64,000 bases of DNA from JBELMB01 sp042088665 (GTDB lineage: Bacteria; Pseudomonadota; Alphaproteobacteria; Rhodobacterales; Rhodobacteraceae), in NCBI GenBank assembly GCA_042088665.1, contig JBELMB010000007.1, forward strand, positions 1-64,000, written 5' to 3'. Numbering within the stretch: the first letter of the stretch is position 1; each line of letters begins with the position of its first letter. The notes beneath the pieces are model-generated. The model had not been told where the DNA came from and did not search any database. It saw only the letters and a list, made by a program, of their open reading frames with translations. Positions 19,201-34,200 of this stretch are shown here, piece by piece. Position numbers and translations under genes: made by a program.

Positions 19201-22200
19201 GTAGTCGCTGGTCGTCACGGAGGATTCCGCGAGGTGGTTCACGCCACCCGAACGGCCCGAGGGATCGGCGGAGAAGACCAGATCGTTGACATCCCCGGCC
19301 ACGTTGAATGTGTCAGAGCCAAGACCCCCGATCACATTGGTGATCGTGCCTTCGGAGGTGGATTTGATGTAGAAGGTGTCGTTGCCTTCCAGCCCGTCCA
19401 CTTCCAGCGCTTCTTCGGCATTGCTGATCGTGATGTTCAGCCCGGCGCCAAAGATGCCGTCTTCGGTGATGACAAAGGTATCGTCGGCCTCCGTGCCGAT
19501 GGCCACCACGCGGTCAAAGCCCGCGCCGCCATCGATGTCCACGGGGGCGTTGATGTTGTATTCTACGGTGTCGTCGCCATTGCCCGCCCGCACCTTGACC
19601 AGCTTCTGGTCCGCGATGGCGCCATCGGTCTTGAGGAACGCACGGATAATGAAGGTGTCGTTGCCGTCTTCGCCCTCAAGGCGCGCTTCGGCCTTGTTGG
19701 AGTAGATGGTGAAGGTGTCATTGCCCTCGCCGCCAAAGGCGGTCGCGGCATAAGACGACCCGAACGACAGGTAGCCCCGCGTGGTCAGCACGGTGTTGAT
19801 GTCGTCACCCGCGGCGATCCCGTTCGAGATCGTCGCGCCGGTGCCGTCGGTGAAGGTACCACCGGCCACAGGGTTCGAACCAAAGATCTGACCGAACTGG
19901 AAGCTATCCTCACCAAGCCCGCCGTCCAGCGTCATGAAGGTGCCGTTGTCGTCGGAGACAAACATATCGTCCCCGTCCAGACCGATCAGCGACATGCGAC
20001 CGTTGATGCTGCGGTCATAGTCGAACCGCTCCACCGTGTCGGGACGCCCTGTCGCCTCACCACGCGCCTGCGCCTCGGTGCCATGCATCAGGGCCGCAAA
20101 ATTGCCGCGGCTGAGGAAAAGATCGTTTTCGCTGGTGCCGAGGATCTCGACGTTGTCGACACCATTGGCCGCGTCGATGCCGCCGGTGTCGGCCAGCGTG
20201 ATCACGTAATCGACCGCGTTGGTCGCCCCGGTCACAGAGCCATGCGTCTGGATCTTGGTGTCATCCGACCCTGCGCCGCCGTCCAGCGTCAGGCTGTCGC
20301 CGCTGCCTTGCGTGCCCAGACGGGTGACATTGATGCGGTCTTCGCCTGCGCCACCGGTGACGGTGACATTGCCGGTCAGCGCCGTCATGTCGGTCAGGTC
20401 AAAGCTGTCCTGTCCGGCCTCGAGGTCGATCAGGACCGATGTCGCACCCAGCGTGCCGCCGGTCAGGATGACCTCGTCCTTGTCGCCGCCTGTCTTGATG
20501 TCGATGCGGGTCTGCGCCGTGACGGTGCCGTTGACCGTGACCACGTCGCGCTGATCCACCGCACCGGCCAGCATGTTTGGCCCGGTCGCCCCGGTGTCGA
20601 ACAGGATATTCGCACCCGCGTCGATCAAGCCGGTGCTGCTGATGGTGATGTCACCACCATCCTCATCGGCGGCGGTGGCGGTCAGACCCAGCGTCACCGG
20701 AACCGTCACTTCGGTATCCACGTCGGTGTAGATGTTGACGTCCTGCGCCGCGCGCAGCGTGCCGTCAACGACCACATGATCGCCTGCAAACACATCGATG
20801 GAGGACCCGGTGCTTTCAATCGTCACACCGGCGTTGATCGTCACCGTGTCATAGTCGTCCTTGCTGGCGATGGTGTTATCCGCCGCAAAGGCAATGGCAT
20901 AATCCGCATCCGTGATCTCGTCGGCCACCAGTTCGATCAGCCCCGCCGCAAACACATTGCTGGAGAGGATCAGCGGGCTGTTGGTCTTGATGTTGATCGC
21001 ACCGCCGGATTTCAGCGCCGTGCCCGCACCGGTGTCGGTGACCGCCTGCAACTTGCCTGCGTTCTCCACATAGGTGCTGCCAGCGGTGGATTCCGCCTGG
21101 ATGGTGCCGATGGTGGTAAAGAGCTTCTTGTTGGAACGGCCGATGTCCTGGCTCGCGGTCAGGAAGGCCCGGCCACCGGTGATGTTGGACACACCCACCG
21201 CGGCCGCGTTCAGGATCGAGGCGCCCGCTTCGATTGCGGTCAGGAAGGCGGTGTTGGTGTCCCCGGTGCCGACGCTTTCAAGGTTGAGATCGCCGAAACG
21301 CTCGATGACATAGATATTGCCCTGCAGCGACGAGGCGTTGAACACACCACCCGTGCCGTTGATGTCGAATTCCTGACCGGCGTTGCCGATCTGGCCGCCC
21401 ACCGTGACAAGCGTGATGTTGTGGCCGATCACGACCGGCGTGTCGCCGTCCACCGCCTCGACCATCGAGAGCGCCGCTTCCAGAGACACCGTGGTGCCCG
21501 TGCCGCCGGTGCTTTCGACCTTGTCGATCCGCATCTGGTTCTCTTCAGAGAGGTAGATGTCCGCACCCGCAGTTGCCGTCACAAAGCCGTTGCTGTCAGA
21601 GGCGTTGATCTCCAGCGTGTTTTCCTGGTTGTTGGCCACGGGTCCGCCGATGGAGCCACTGGCGGTCAGGATGACCTCGACGGACTGGATGTTGGTCAGG
21701 TTGGTGCCCAGACCGTCCAGAATGGAGCCGTTGAGCGCCACGAGATCGACGTCACCTGCCTTGGCGAACATCGTGCCCACAAGGAAGTTGCCGAGCCGTT
21801 CCGTCAGCACGATGTCAGAGGCCGCGCGCGCGGTGACCATCTTGCCGTCGCGCAGATCCATGTAGATCCGGTTCTCGACGATGCCGCCCGTGGTGGCGCG
21901 GCGACCAATGCTGCCCTGGCCCGATTCAAGGACCACGTCATCGGCGGTGACATTGTTGTCGGTCGAGGCGTCGGTGATGCCTGCGTTGTTGAGGATGCTG
22001 CCGCCCGCCTTGAGGCGCAGCGAACTGTCCACATTGCCCGTCGCCTGAGCAACGGTGACGCGGCCCAGGTTCAACGTGCCCTCCGAGCCGAGGAAGGTGT
22101 CGCCGATCGAATTCACGTCGATCTGGCCCACCGCTTCGATATCGAAATCCTCGCGCTGCTGCACCTGGATCGCTTCGAGTTCGACGTATTGGTCGAGCGT

Positions 22201-25200
22201 CATGGTGACGCCGGTCTCGGCCACCAGCGTGACCGGGTTGCCGTTCTGATCGCCCAGCGTGATCGTATCTGCCGTGACGCTCAGGATGCGGAACAGCGAA
22301 TTGGCATCGTTTTCGTTCTGTGTCGCCACCTGAGAATTCTGCGCCGCCTGCGTGCGGGCTGCAGTGGTGGACAGCAGCAACAGATCGCCCTGCTCCAGCG
22401 CGTTCGAGGTGCCCGCGGTGAAATCGCCACCATCGGTGCGCGTGATCGTATTGCCGGAGACGGAAACAACCGCGTCCTGCGTGGCCCCCAGCGGATCGTT
22501 GATGATGGCCGAAACCGTCACGGAGACGTTCAGATCCGAATCCGTGACGGTCAGCACGGTCTTGCCGAAGGTTGTCACATCGGCGCCTGTGGAATCGACC
22601 ACCCCCTTGAAATTCAAGGTCTTGCGGTCCGCCGAGATGCTGTCGATCACGTAGTACTGTTCGTTTTCAGTGGCGTTTGACGTGGTGCCTTCGAGCTGCA
22701 CGGTCATGCCCGCGACAAGCGCCGCATCCCATGTGCCCGACCGCAATGTCACGGAGTTGTTGGCGGCGCTGAAGTCCACCGATCCGGTCTGCTTGTCGGT
22801 GACAAGGAAGAACAGGTCGCTGCGTTCGGCGGATCCGATGATCAGCCGCTGCGCGGTCGTCAGGCTGGTGCCCGCCGTGATGTCGATAAAGACCTCGCCC
22901 TGCGTGCGGCCCACGGTGCCCGCCACGTCCAGAACGATGTTGTTGCCTTTGATATTGGCCTCTTCGATCGTGAGATTGGTGTCGGTGACAGGCTTCAACA
23001 GGCCCGCGCCGATGCCGTTCAGCAGCTCTTCTTCGGTCCAGATCTTGATGCCGTCCCGAATGACCTGCTGTTCCGCTGTCGTCAGGAAATCGGTGCGCGT
23101 GTCGTCATAGGCCGCCTCGCTGCCGTAGGTCTGGCCGGTGTCCAGATACTCTGTCGCATGCAATACGCGGAACTGGTCGGAGCGGTTGGAAATCAGCGTC
23201 TGCAACTGCGTCGCCGCGGCGGCATCTGCTTCGGCATCGGTCGCCGAGGGGTTCTGCAGCAGGTAGATCTGCTTTTGGCGCGCCAGCTCGTTGGTGTGGT
23301 CGCCATTGGGCGCAAGGAAGATGTCGCCGTCGTTGTTGACCACATCGTCGATCTTGGCCGCATCCATGTAGCTGCGCCAATCCCAGTACTGGGTGTAGTC
23401 GCGCTCACGGATGGCATTTTCCTGCGAGATGGCTTCGGCGATCTTCTTGCCCGCGCCGATGTCCTCGCGCAGATTGCCGGCGCCGTCGTAATAGCCCAGC
23501 AAGTCCATGTCGCCCCAGACACCGTTCAGAAGCTCGGCCTTGGCGCGTTCGTCTTCGACCTGTTCAAAATTGGCGTCCAGAAGATCGCCATTGCCCAGCG
23601 TCAGCTTGACGTCACCGGTTGTGTCGATCTGGTAGATCCGCAGGTTGCCCCCGGCCTCGGTCAGGTTCACATCGCCCTTGGCAAAGACCGTCAGTCGGTC
23701 AACGGCATTGTCGCCCACATCGATGTTCACCGTATCGGTCGCGCTGCCAACAGAGCCATTGCTGGACACGTAGATCGATCCGCCGGACATCGCGCCCGCG
23801 CCGCCGGGCGACAGGATGTTGCCGCCGGAGACAAGCGTCCCGGTTGCGGTCGGATCCCCGGTGATCAGTTCAACGCGCCCGTCAGAGGTGCTTTCCAGCT
23901 TGGTCACGCGCACGTCGTTGTAAGCGCCTGCGGTGGTCAGCACCTTCTGTTGCAGGAAGATATCCCCACCCGCGGTGGCCGACAGGCGCGCGTTGGCGTC
24001 GTCAACAAGGTTCAGTTGCACTGTAGATGCGGCGATGGATTGCTTTGGCACATCCTTGCTGTCGATCGTGCTGTCGCGGCTGCCGATGCTGCCGCCCGCC
24101 ACAAGGGTGATGACCTTGCCGCCGATCACCGGCGTGTCGGCACCTGACAAGAGCGCGTCAATGTTACCGTCCGTGTCAACCGTGGTGGCACCGGTGGTGT
24201 TCTTCAGCGGCCCGACAAGGTTCACATCGGCCGTTCCTGCATCGATGGAAATCGTGCCGGTCTCGTAGCCGAGGAACTTCAGGTTGATGGCCCGGTCGGC
24301 GGAGATGGTGTGCGTATGCTCCACCGCTTCCTTGGTCCATGTGGTCCATTCACGGGTCGTGCTGGTCACACCTTTCCAGTCGGTCGACGATTTGTAGAGC
24401 GTCTGCTTGACGATATTGCTGAGCGTCGTCGTCTCCGAACTGTAGGTGTAGTCCTCTGTTACGGTAGGATCATTGTAGAACACGCTGGAGTTCGGCAGCA
24501 ATTGACCCGGTGTCGCCACCTGACTGCGGATCGGAATATTGGTCTGGTCCGGAACCAGCGCATCAATGCCGATCCAACCCTTGTCGACCTTGCCACGGAT
24601 GGTTGTCGTGTCGACGCTCTGGCCCACGACCCAGGTGTAGCGGTAACCTTCGATGCCGCGGTACGTGCCAGTGGTGGTGATGCGACCGTCAGCATCCACG
24701 CCCTGGTTGGCAAGCGTGCGCACCACCGCGCTGGAGGCTGTCACACTTGAATCAATGATCTGGTCAGCCACGGTGGCCGAGCCATCCGCCTGCACCGTAT
24801 AAACGGTTTGCACCAGCGGGGTGTCCTTGCCATCCGTGCTGACGCCACGGCCACGGTCGCGGATTGTCAGTTTGCCGACGCCGCGGGTGTCGGCATCGAT
24901 CTCTTCGACCTGCAGGGTCAGCCCCGCGACGGTCATGTTGTTCGTGATCTCGATCTTCGGATAGCCCGAATGCACGCGGATTTCGCCCTTCGAGGTCGAC
25001 ACGATTCGGCCTTCGATGGTGATCTGGCCGCCCTTGGGGTCCAGCTTGCTGACGTAGACCGTATTGTTGGACTTGCGATACTGCACAATGAACGGACTGT
25101 CCGAACCGACATCGATCCGCGTCCATTCGTTGACCGCATTCTCGATCTGGGTCTGCTGTGCACTGTCCAGCGTCAGCGCGAACTGGTCGTCGCCTGACTG

Positions 25201-28200
25201 GATAACACCGTTCACGTTCACATAGGCGCCGGTCAGATTGATCGTGTTCGCCTTCAGCGCGATGGTTTCCGGCGTCGTTGACGTGTCGCCGTAGTAGCTG
25301 GCATCGCCGGTCCCGGAACCGTTGATCAGGGACTGATAGGCCGACGTCACCGTGCCTGCGGTCTTGTAGGCTGCCGCTTGCGTGCCGTCGCCCATGATGC
25401 CGCTGTTCTTGAACTGGCCAAAGGGGTCGCCGCCCGCGTGCAGGTTGTCACGGGTCGAGATGTCGATCGTGCCCCCCACGATGATCGATTGCGACGCTGT
25501 TGTGATCGAGCCGGTCGAGACAAAGTTCACATCGTTGATGCCCGAAGGGCCACGCACCGTCAGTTCCGAGGTGGGCGCATAGATGTCGCCGATGATCTTG
25601 ATGGTCTGATCCACGGCCGGGATCGTTCCGGTGGCGCCACTGGCGCTGGTCACCGTGGCCGCGGCGCGCACGTTTTTCGTCACCCGGATGTCGATGATCG
25701 GCGCGCTGGTGCTGCCGGTGGTAAACGTATCCGTGGACATGCTGAACGCAGGTGTCAGCGTCGTGAACCGGCCCATGGTGATGTTGGTGTCGGGGATGAC
25801 GCCATTGTCGTCGACGTTGCGGTTGTCGATGACAACGGACTCGTCGTTCTTGGACCGCGCCGTGGCATTGGCAGCGGCGGCATTGGCCTCGTCGTTCAGG
25901 TTTATCCCGTTAAAGCGCAACAACCCGTTGGTTTCGGGGATCTCGATATCGTTGAACGTGATCGAGGCCAGTGTATCGTTGACCACCTTCAGCGACACGT
26001 CCTTGGGCACATCAAACGTGCCGGCGCCTGCAAGCTGGTCGCCGCGGATGATGACATTGCCCGCGGCGGCGAACATGTCTTCGATCACGATCACCACGTC
26101 GGTGCGCTGTGCCACGGGCGAGATGACCCCGGTGTTGGGATCCTCAACCGCCTGACCTTCGGCCAGCATCTGTTTCAGGATCCGGTTCTTGTCGGCCAGC
26201 AACCCGTTCACAAAATCGTTGTTCTTGAGGTTTCCGCTGTCGTCGAGACCGTAGCGCGTGAGGCTTTCCTCGATGCGCTGCAGCGCCAGCGACCCAGAGG
26301 TTTCCACGGTGTCGGCGCCGATGCTGGCCTTGATGATCAGATCGTTGTTGCTGTCGCGGGTGCCTTCCTGATCGATGGTCCCGGCGGTCTCGTCCAGATC
26401 GTTGATTGTCAGTTCGAGGTTGCGCCGCGCACCCGTCCGCACGAGGCCGTCATTGGTGACGATGCCCTGCGCGCGCGCAAAGCCCGCGCCATCGCCAAAG
26501 TCCTCGACGTTGCCGCCCAGCAAGGAGCCAACGGCGTCCTTGACCGCAGAGACCCAGTTGCGCCCGGTGGCCTTGCCCTTGACGCCCGCCACATAGGTGG
26601 CATCGGCATTCATGTCGATGCTGCGATAGCTTTCGAGGTGACCGGTGCCCGCGATGGTGACGCGGTTCGTCGTGTCATAGAGCGCCTGCGTCTCAAGATC
26701 GTCGATCGGAATGGCCGAGCCTGCGAAATTGTCAACGTAAGCATAGAGTTGGCTGGAGGTGAAATTGCGGTCCCGGTCGGTGCCCGCCGCCAGAAAGATA
26801 TCCCCCTCGGCCAGAACATTGCCCGCGATCTCGATGGTGTTCTCGGGGCGCACATGCACGAAGGCATTGCCCAGCGCCACGGTGCCGATGCCGTAGGTTT
26901 CAGAATAGGACTGCGCCCGGATCAGGTACTGGCCATTGGTCTCGAATTCGATCTCGCCAAGGGCGTAGATCTTGGCGCCGTTTTCCACGGTAATCGATGC
27001 CACGATGTCATCGGCGTTGATGTCCACAAAGGCGCCCGCCCCCGACAGCGCGCCGCCGGTCTTGAGATAGACCTTCTCGGCGTAGACGATGCTGTTGAAC
27101 GCCCGCGCCTTCAGCACGCCGGAGCTCGACGTGGTTGCAACGTCGGAGCCGCTCTTGAACTCCACCTTGCTGTTGAAGTTGATGTCCGTCTTGGCGTCCG
27201 CGAGGGCACCAGAGACGGCACCCGCGGTGCTGCCGCGCACATCGGAGGTGGTCGCCGTGGCGCGCGTCAGCGTGTTCGACGCGACAAAATCGGTCGATCC
27301 GGCACGGATCACGGAGCCGGAGTTGAAGCGCACGATGGCATCTGTGGTGATGGTGTTCTGGGTCTCGACACCGGTGCCTGCGATGGCGCCCTTGGCATCT
27401 GTGTCCAGCGTCGTCTTGGGACGGGCCGCGTGCCCCGCAACCACCGACAGCTCACCGGTCGTGGTCACCGATCCGTTGACCTCTGCCGTCGTGGAGCTGA
27501 GGGTGCTGGTCGTGGCGCTGGATGCCGCGAGGCCTGCCACGCCATAAGCACCGGTGATGACATCGGTGTTGTTGGTGGCATCACCAAGCGCAGTCAGGAC
27601 CATGTTGCCCGTGACGTTGACCGTTGCACCGCTTTCGACGTCGGCCACGACAGTGGTGGAGCTGGACGCAAGGGCCACGGCCGCACCGATGCCGATGATA
27701 CCGCCGGTCGCCGCCTTGGCCTTGGCCTCCTGGCTGACCTTGGCATTGGCAATGAGCGACAGATCACCCGTGGTCGTCACGGTCGCGCCTGCCCCGATCC
27801 TTGCCTTGACCTTGTCGGTGTTCTCCACCTGCGCCACGGTCGAGTTCAGACCGATCAGCGCGCCGCCTGCGGCCTCGATCTCGGTCGTGACGTTGCGATC
27901 ACCGGCCGTCACTGCGCCTGTGCGCGCGAGACCGCTGATCGTACCGGCCGTGATCGAGCCGAGGCTGTTGCCCAGCTCGATATCCACATCGGCGCCGGTC
28001 TGGACAAAGCCGCTGCTGGTGCCGACGGATGCGCCGGTCGACACCGAGAACGCCTCAACATCCAGATGGATGTCGGTCAAGGTCGCCGCCTCGAGCCTCA
28101 GCGTGCCAGCCGTCAGGCGCGTGCCGCCGACAGCGACGCGGGCGGATTTGACACCGGCTTGGGCCAGTGTTCTCACCGTGGCCGCCGAATCCGCCGATGC

Positions 28201-31200
28201 GAGCGCAATCAGCGCAATCGAGAAGCTCGAGGCGCTGACCGTGGCGTTGAGCGTGGCCTTGTTGATGGCCGACACGCTCAGCGTGCCCGTCACGGCAATG
28301 ATATCCGAATCGCCCGTGCCGCTGATGACGGCGGACAGGGTGCTCTTGGCATCGACGGTCGCAAAGGCGCCGCCGCCGGACTGGGCGCCGGTGAACGACA
28401 CGGATGCGGCGGCGGTTTCCGAGGTCACCGTGACGGTCGTGTTGTCGACCGCGTTCACGTCCATGTTCGCCGCCGAGACATCGCTGGCGTTGACCGTCGC
28501 ACTGATCGTGTTTGCCACGGTCGCGGTCGAGTCAGCCTCGGCCAGGGAGATGGCAAACGAGGTGAGGCCAATCGACGCCGCCAGCGAGGCAGACACGACC
28601 GTGGTCGAGATCGTCGCGGCATCGTTTGCCTCGACCGTCACCTTGCCACCGGCTTCGACCGAAGAGCCGTCGATTTCGGCCAGAACCGAATAGCTGCTGA
28701 GGTTGTCCGCATCGGTCAACGCGATCGACGCCGATCCGCTCACCATCCCGGCAGACAAGGCAACCGCAAAAGCCCCCGTCTTGGAGGCGATGGTGCTCGA
28801 CATGGTCGCCTTGACGTCCACGTCGGTGTTGGCCTTGACGTCCGCCCCGCCGTTGATGCGGGCAAAGACGCCGCCGCCGCTGCCACCTATGTTGTTTTCG
28901 ACAACGCTGGCGCCGACCGAAGCGCCCAGACCGACTGCGCCGATGCCCAGCGAGGCCGCGGCAGAAATGGCCGATGCGTTCACGACCTGCACCGCATCCG
29001 CCGTGACCTTGACCGACTGAGCGGCAGCCGTGCCGGTGTCGAAGACCGGCACCTTGTACGGGTTGCCCGCGGAATCGAACACCAGAAGCGTGATCGCCGT
29101 CGGACCGGTCAGCGCGGTAAACAGCGGATTTCCGGAGCTGTCGAACTGCTGGATGTTGGAGGAATCCAGCTCATACACCTGCAGACCGAGGCCCGCGTAT
29201 TGCGCCAGCAGGTTGCCGCTGGAATCGAACAGGGGCGAATCCGCGCCGCTGTTTGCTGTCACCGTGACCGCATTGCCGCTGCCATCGAGGCGCGGCGTCT
29301 GCGCGCCGGTGGAGTTGGCATTCACTTTGGCGCCAGTGATCTGGGCCGTGACCGTGTTGTCGATCGCGTTCTTGGATTCCGCACCGGCGCCGGACAGGGC
29401 AACGCCTGTGACGCCTCCGCCCACCGCGAGCGCTGCAGCTGCAACCAGCGACCGGATCGTGGACGTGTCCTGGGCATCGACAAGGATGTCGCCGCTGGTC
29501 GCCTCGACCGCGCTGGTCGCGCCGGTTCCTGCGGTGATCTGGGCCGTCGTCTTGTTGGTGATCTGGTTGCGCCCGAGAGAGACCGCGACGGAAATCGCGA
29601 CACCGGTAAAGCCTCCGCCGACACTGATCGAGATCGCACCGCCCACCGCAAAGATCTTGTTCACGTCGGTGGCCGTGACCGACACGCTGCCCGCCGATGT
29701 ATTGCCCAGCGTCCCGGTGGTGATCGTGGCACTGGTTTCGCCGCCGATCTGGTTCTCGGCATAGACGCCGGTCAGGGCCGCGCCGACACCGGCATAGAGC
29801 CCGAGGGCCACAGCGACCGACCCGGCAAAGACCGCGGCATTGATGTTGCGCTGCGAGACTGCGCTCACATCCAGCGTGCCAAGCGGCGCGGTCGTGATCG
29901 CGTTTTCGACGGTTGCATAGGTGCCCGCCCCGCTGACCGCGTCGCCGGTGCCGTCAAACCCGATGAAGTTGCGCGCCACGGCCACGCCGAGCGCCACGCC
30001 GACACCGACCGCTCCGCCGCCGACAGCCAGTGAGACCGACAGAACCGCAGCGTTGATCAGGTCCGAAGACCGCGCTTCGACCGTGATATCACCGGTCGTC
30101 GCGTTGATCGTCGCGCCGTTCACATTTGCCGTCACCGCAGAGGTGACTGAGTTGACCGCGACGGCACCCGCCCCCGCGACCGCGACCCCCACAAGCCCAC
30201 CGGCAGCCGCGATGGATGCGGCGGTGGACAGCGCGTTGATCGTGGCCTTTTGCACAGAGAAGACGCTGCCTTCGAGCTTGATCACGAAGGCATTGCCGTT
30301 TTCATCCACCGCAACCCAGCGTTCGTCCTCGTTCACCAGGGTAAGCCGCAGGTCGCCGCTGACCTCCAGACCGGTGTTTTCGATGGCGGTCTTCAGCGCG
30401 GTGAGCGTGATCGCATCTGCATCGACATCGGACTGAACCGCACGCTCTCGCGTGGTGCCGTTGTCGTCGTATTCCTCCATCTCCGTGCCGGTCGCATCGT
30501 CCAGATCGGTCAGGATCGTGGTCCGAGACCCAATGGCCGAGAGGTCCAGCACATTGCTGCTTGATCCATAGGCCGAGCCCGCGTGCACCAGCACACCGTC
30601 GTCCCCGGTCTTGCCGCTGGCGTTGACCGTCGCGCTGACGATCTCTGCCGTGACCTGGTTCGCGACACTGTTGAAGGCGGCCGAGATGCCGATGGACACC
30701 GCAACGCCGACGGTGCCGCCCGCGACCGACAGGGCCCCGGCAAAGGAAACCGCATTGATCGAACTGTCATCATCTGCCGTGACCTGCACGGAGTTGGCGA
30801 TCACAGAGCCGCCGGTGATGGTCGCCTTGGACATCGCCTTGATGCGGTTCGACACGAAACTGCCGACAAGCGACACGCCCACGCCGACCGAGCCGACGGC
30901 GATGGCCGCGGCGATGCCGATGGAAGCGGTGTTGATCTTTTGCAGGCTGTCTGCATCGACCACCACATCGCCCGAGGCATTCACTTCGGCAGAAAGGATC
31001 TGCGCCTGCGCACCGGCAGGGGTGTCCACGAGGCCGATCTCTTTCCAGAGATCAGAGTTCATGTATTCGGCGTTGATCAGATGCACCTGATCCGTATCGT
31101 CGATGTCGCCGTCACCATTGGTGTCCTGGTTGGCGTCCAGCGGTGTGTCGCTGATGTATTCAAACGTGCGGCCAGAATAGGCGCCGCGGGTCAGTTTGAC

Positions 31201-34200
31201 GGTGTCGTTCTTTTGCAGGATGCCTGAATCGATCTCATCCGTGTCGGAATAGGTCGTGGTGCCCTGTAGGCGGCTCTGGCCGATGTAGTTGGTGGCGATG
31301 GTCACGCCCGCCCCGACCCCGACCCCGACGCTGCCCCCCGCCGCGGCAAATGCCCCGGCGATGATGAAGGCGTTGATCTGGCTTTCGGAACGGCTGGTGA
31401 CCTCGACGTTGCCCGCCGAGGCGGTGACCTTCGCTGCGCTGATCTTTGCATCTGCGAGGCTGTTGACGATATTGGTCGCCGCGGCACCGGCCACGGCCAC
31501 GGAGACCCCGACTGACCCCGCCGCAAGCGAGACGGCCGCCGCCGCAGAAGCGGCGTTGATCGTCGCCTTGTCCGCGGCGCTCACGGTGACATTGCCGCCG
31601 CTGGCGTTCACATCGTTGGTGGTGCCCGTGCCGGAGATTTGCGCCGTGGTCGAGCCGCCGATCTCGTTGAGCGCATAGGCCACGCCGATCGACACCGCGA
31701 CCCCGACAGAGCCAAAGCCCGCCGAGACAGCCAGCGTTGCCGCAACCGCGTTGATCGCACTCTCGTTGCTTGCGTCCACGGTGATGGTCGCGGCGCTGGC
31801 CGCGTCGCGTCCGGCGGCCAGAGTGCCCGCATCGCCCTCGATGGAGGCCCTGGTGATCATGTTGATCTTGTTGAACAGGAACGCGCCCGATCCGGAGACC
31901 GCGACGCCGATCTTGCCCGCGGCAATTGCCACGGCACCGGCAAAGTTCAGCGCGTTGATCGACTGGGTCGCATCCGCGTCGACCAGGATCGCATTGGCGG
32001 CCTTCAGGCTGGACCGGGCCACGATGGCCTTGGTCTCCGAGATTTCGGAGCCAAAGAGCGGATCGCCGATCCGGTTGACCGAGATGGCCGCACCGATGGA
32101 CACGCCCACGCCGGTCTTGCCAAAGCCCACCGACAGCGCCGCCGCGAGGGTCAGCGCGTTGATGGAGCTTTCGTTGGAGGCCAGAACATCGATGTCGGCC
32201 GCATCCGCGGTGACATGCGCGTCGGCGACCGAGGCCTCCACCGAGGAGGTCACGGAGTTGAGCGCAAAGGCCCCCGCGCCCGCAACGGCGACGCCCGATT
32301 TGCCGATGGCCACGGCCAGTGATGCCGCGGCAGAGATGGCGTTGATCGTCGCCACTTCCATCGTCAGTTTGCCCGCCCCGTCAAAGCCGAGGTTGATCGA
32401 GCGCCCTTCGACCTTGTCGAGCAGCACAAATGTGCCGTCTTCTGCCGCGGTCAGGGAGTAGTTGCTGAGGTCGGACGCGCCCGCCGCGACGACCTCGTTG
32501 TCGATCTTCAGCTTGGTGATGATGACCAGTGCATCCTTGATCTCATCGTCGTTCGTCGCATCCGTGGCGTCCAGCGCATCGCCGTCTTCGTTGGTGTCCG
32601 CTTTTGCTGCGTCCTCAAGGGTTTCCTTGGTGAGCAAGGGGTCGGTGGCATCGGCGGTAAAGGACTCCGGCGGTGCGGCATTGGCCGTGACCGAGACATC
32701 GCCCGTCGTGGCCGTGATCGAGCCGCCGGTGATCTTGGCGTCGGTGTCATTGTCGACCGTGTTGAACGCAAGCGCGATGCCGACGGCCACCCCGACGGAG
32801 GATGAGGCGCTCAGGGCGATCGTCACAGCCGCGGCGGCGGTGACCGCAGTGATCGAACTGACATCGTCTGCGGTTACGCTGACCGTTCCGGCGGAGATAT
32901 CAGAGCTGGCTCCGCCGATCTCTGCCGTGGATCCGGCCTTGATCAGGTTGCGCGCGACCACGCCGCCGCCCCCGATGGAGACCGCATTGCCCCGCGATGC
33001 CCCGAGCGACAGCGTCGCGGTCACGGCGATGGAGCTGATCTGCTGGATCGTATCGGCGTTCACGGTCACCGAGGCGGGTGTCGGATCGGTGTTGTCGTCG
33101 CCGATCTGAACATCGGTCAGCCGCGCGACAGCGGCCCGCGTGTCGGCGGAAAACCCGATATCGAGGCGGCGCCAGCTGTCGGTGTCGGCGTAGTCCTCGA
33201 TCCCGAAATCGACCCCGTTGGCCTGAACGTTGCCGTCCTGGTCCAGCACGGTGCGCGGCGTGTCGCCAATATATTCATAGGTGTGGCCCAGAATGCCGTG
33301 ACCGCCGACGCCCTGCACGAGATCGCCCTGATTGACCTGCGTGGTCGTTTCCGTGGTGTCATAGACGGTCTTGCCCGCGGTGGTGACCGCTGCCGCCTCA
33401 TAGCCGATGATGTTCTCGATGTAGATGAACCCGAGCCCCACGGAGGTCGCGCTTTCGCCCGAAACAGAGACCACAGCATTCAGGTTCAAAACGGTAGAAG
33501 TGATTGCGCTGCGGCTGACCGCATCGACACTGACGGCGCCCGCGGCGTTGATTTCCGCGGTGTTGATATCCGCGCGGGCCTGACCGTTGATCGAGTTGAA
33601 ACCGATCGAGCCACCACCGGAGAAAGCCACGGATTTGCCCTTGGCGCTGGCCGACAGCGCCAGCGCGATGACCATGCCCTGAGCTTCGATGACCGCCTGA
33701 CGGTTGGCGTCGATGTCGACATTGCCGCCCGCGGTGATGTCGGTGCCGATCGTATCAACCGTTGCAAAGGAGGTGATCTCGTTGCGGGCGATGCTGACCG
33801 CGACCGAGACAGCCTTCGACGCCTGCGTCGAGGCCCCGACGGAAACCGCCGCTGCCGTGATCTTGCTGCCGATCCCGGCCCTGTCCTGCGCTTCGAGGGT
33901 CACGTCGCCTGCGGTTGCGGTCAGGTCGGCGCCAGTGCTGGACACTGCCGCCTGCGAAGCGATCCGGTTCATCGCGATGGTGGCCGCAACAGAGACGTTG
34001 TCGGATTTGTCTGCCACGCTGAGGCCCGTGGCCACGCTGACATTGACGATCTCGGAGGAGATGATGGCCTTGTTGTTGGAGGCGATCTTGACGTCCTGTG
34101 CCGCATTGGCCGTGCTGCGGTCGATCCGCGCCAGTGCCTTGGCCGGGCTGGCGGCAGAGGTCAGCGTTCCGGCAAAAGTGTCGATCAGCTGGAACAGGAT

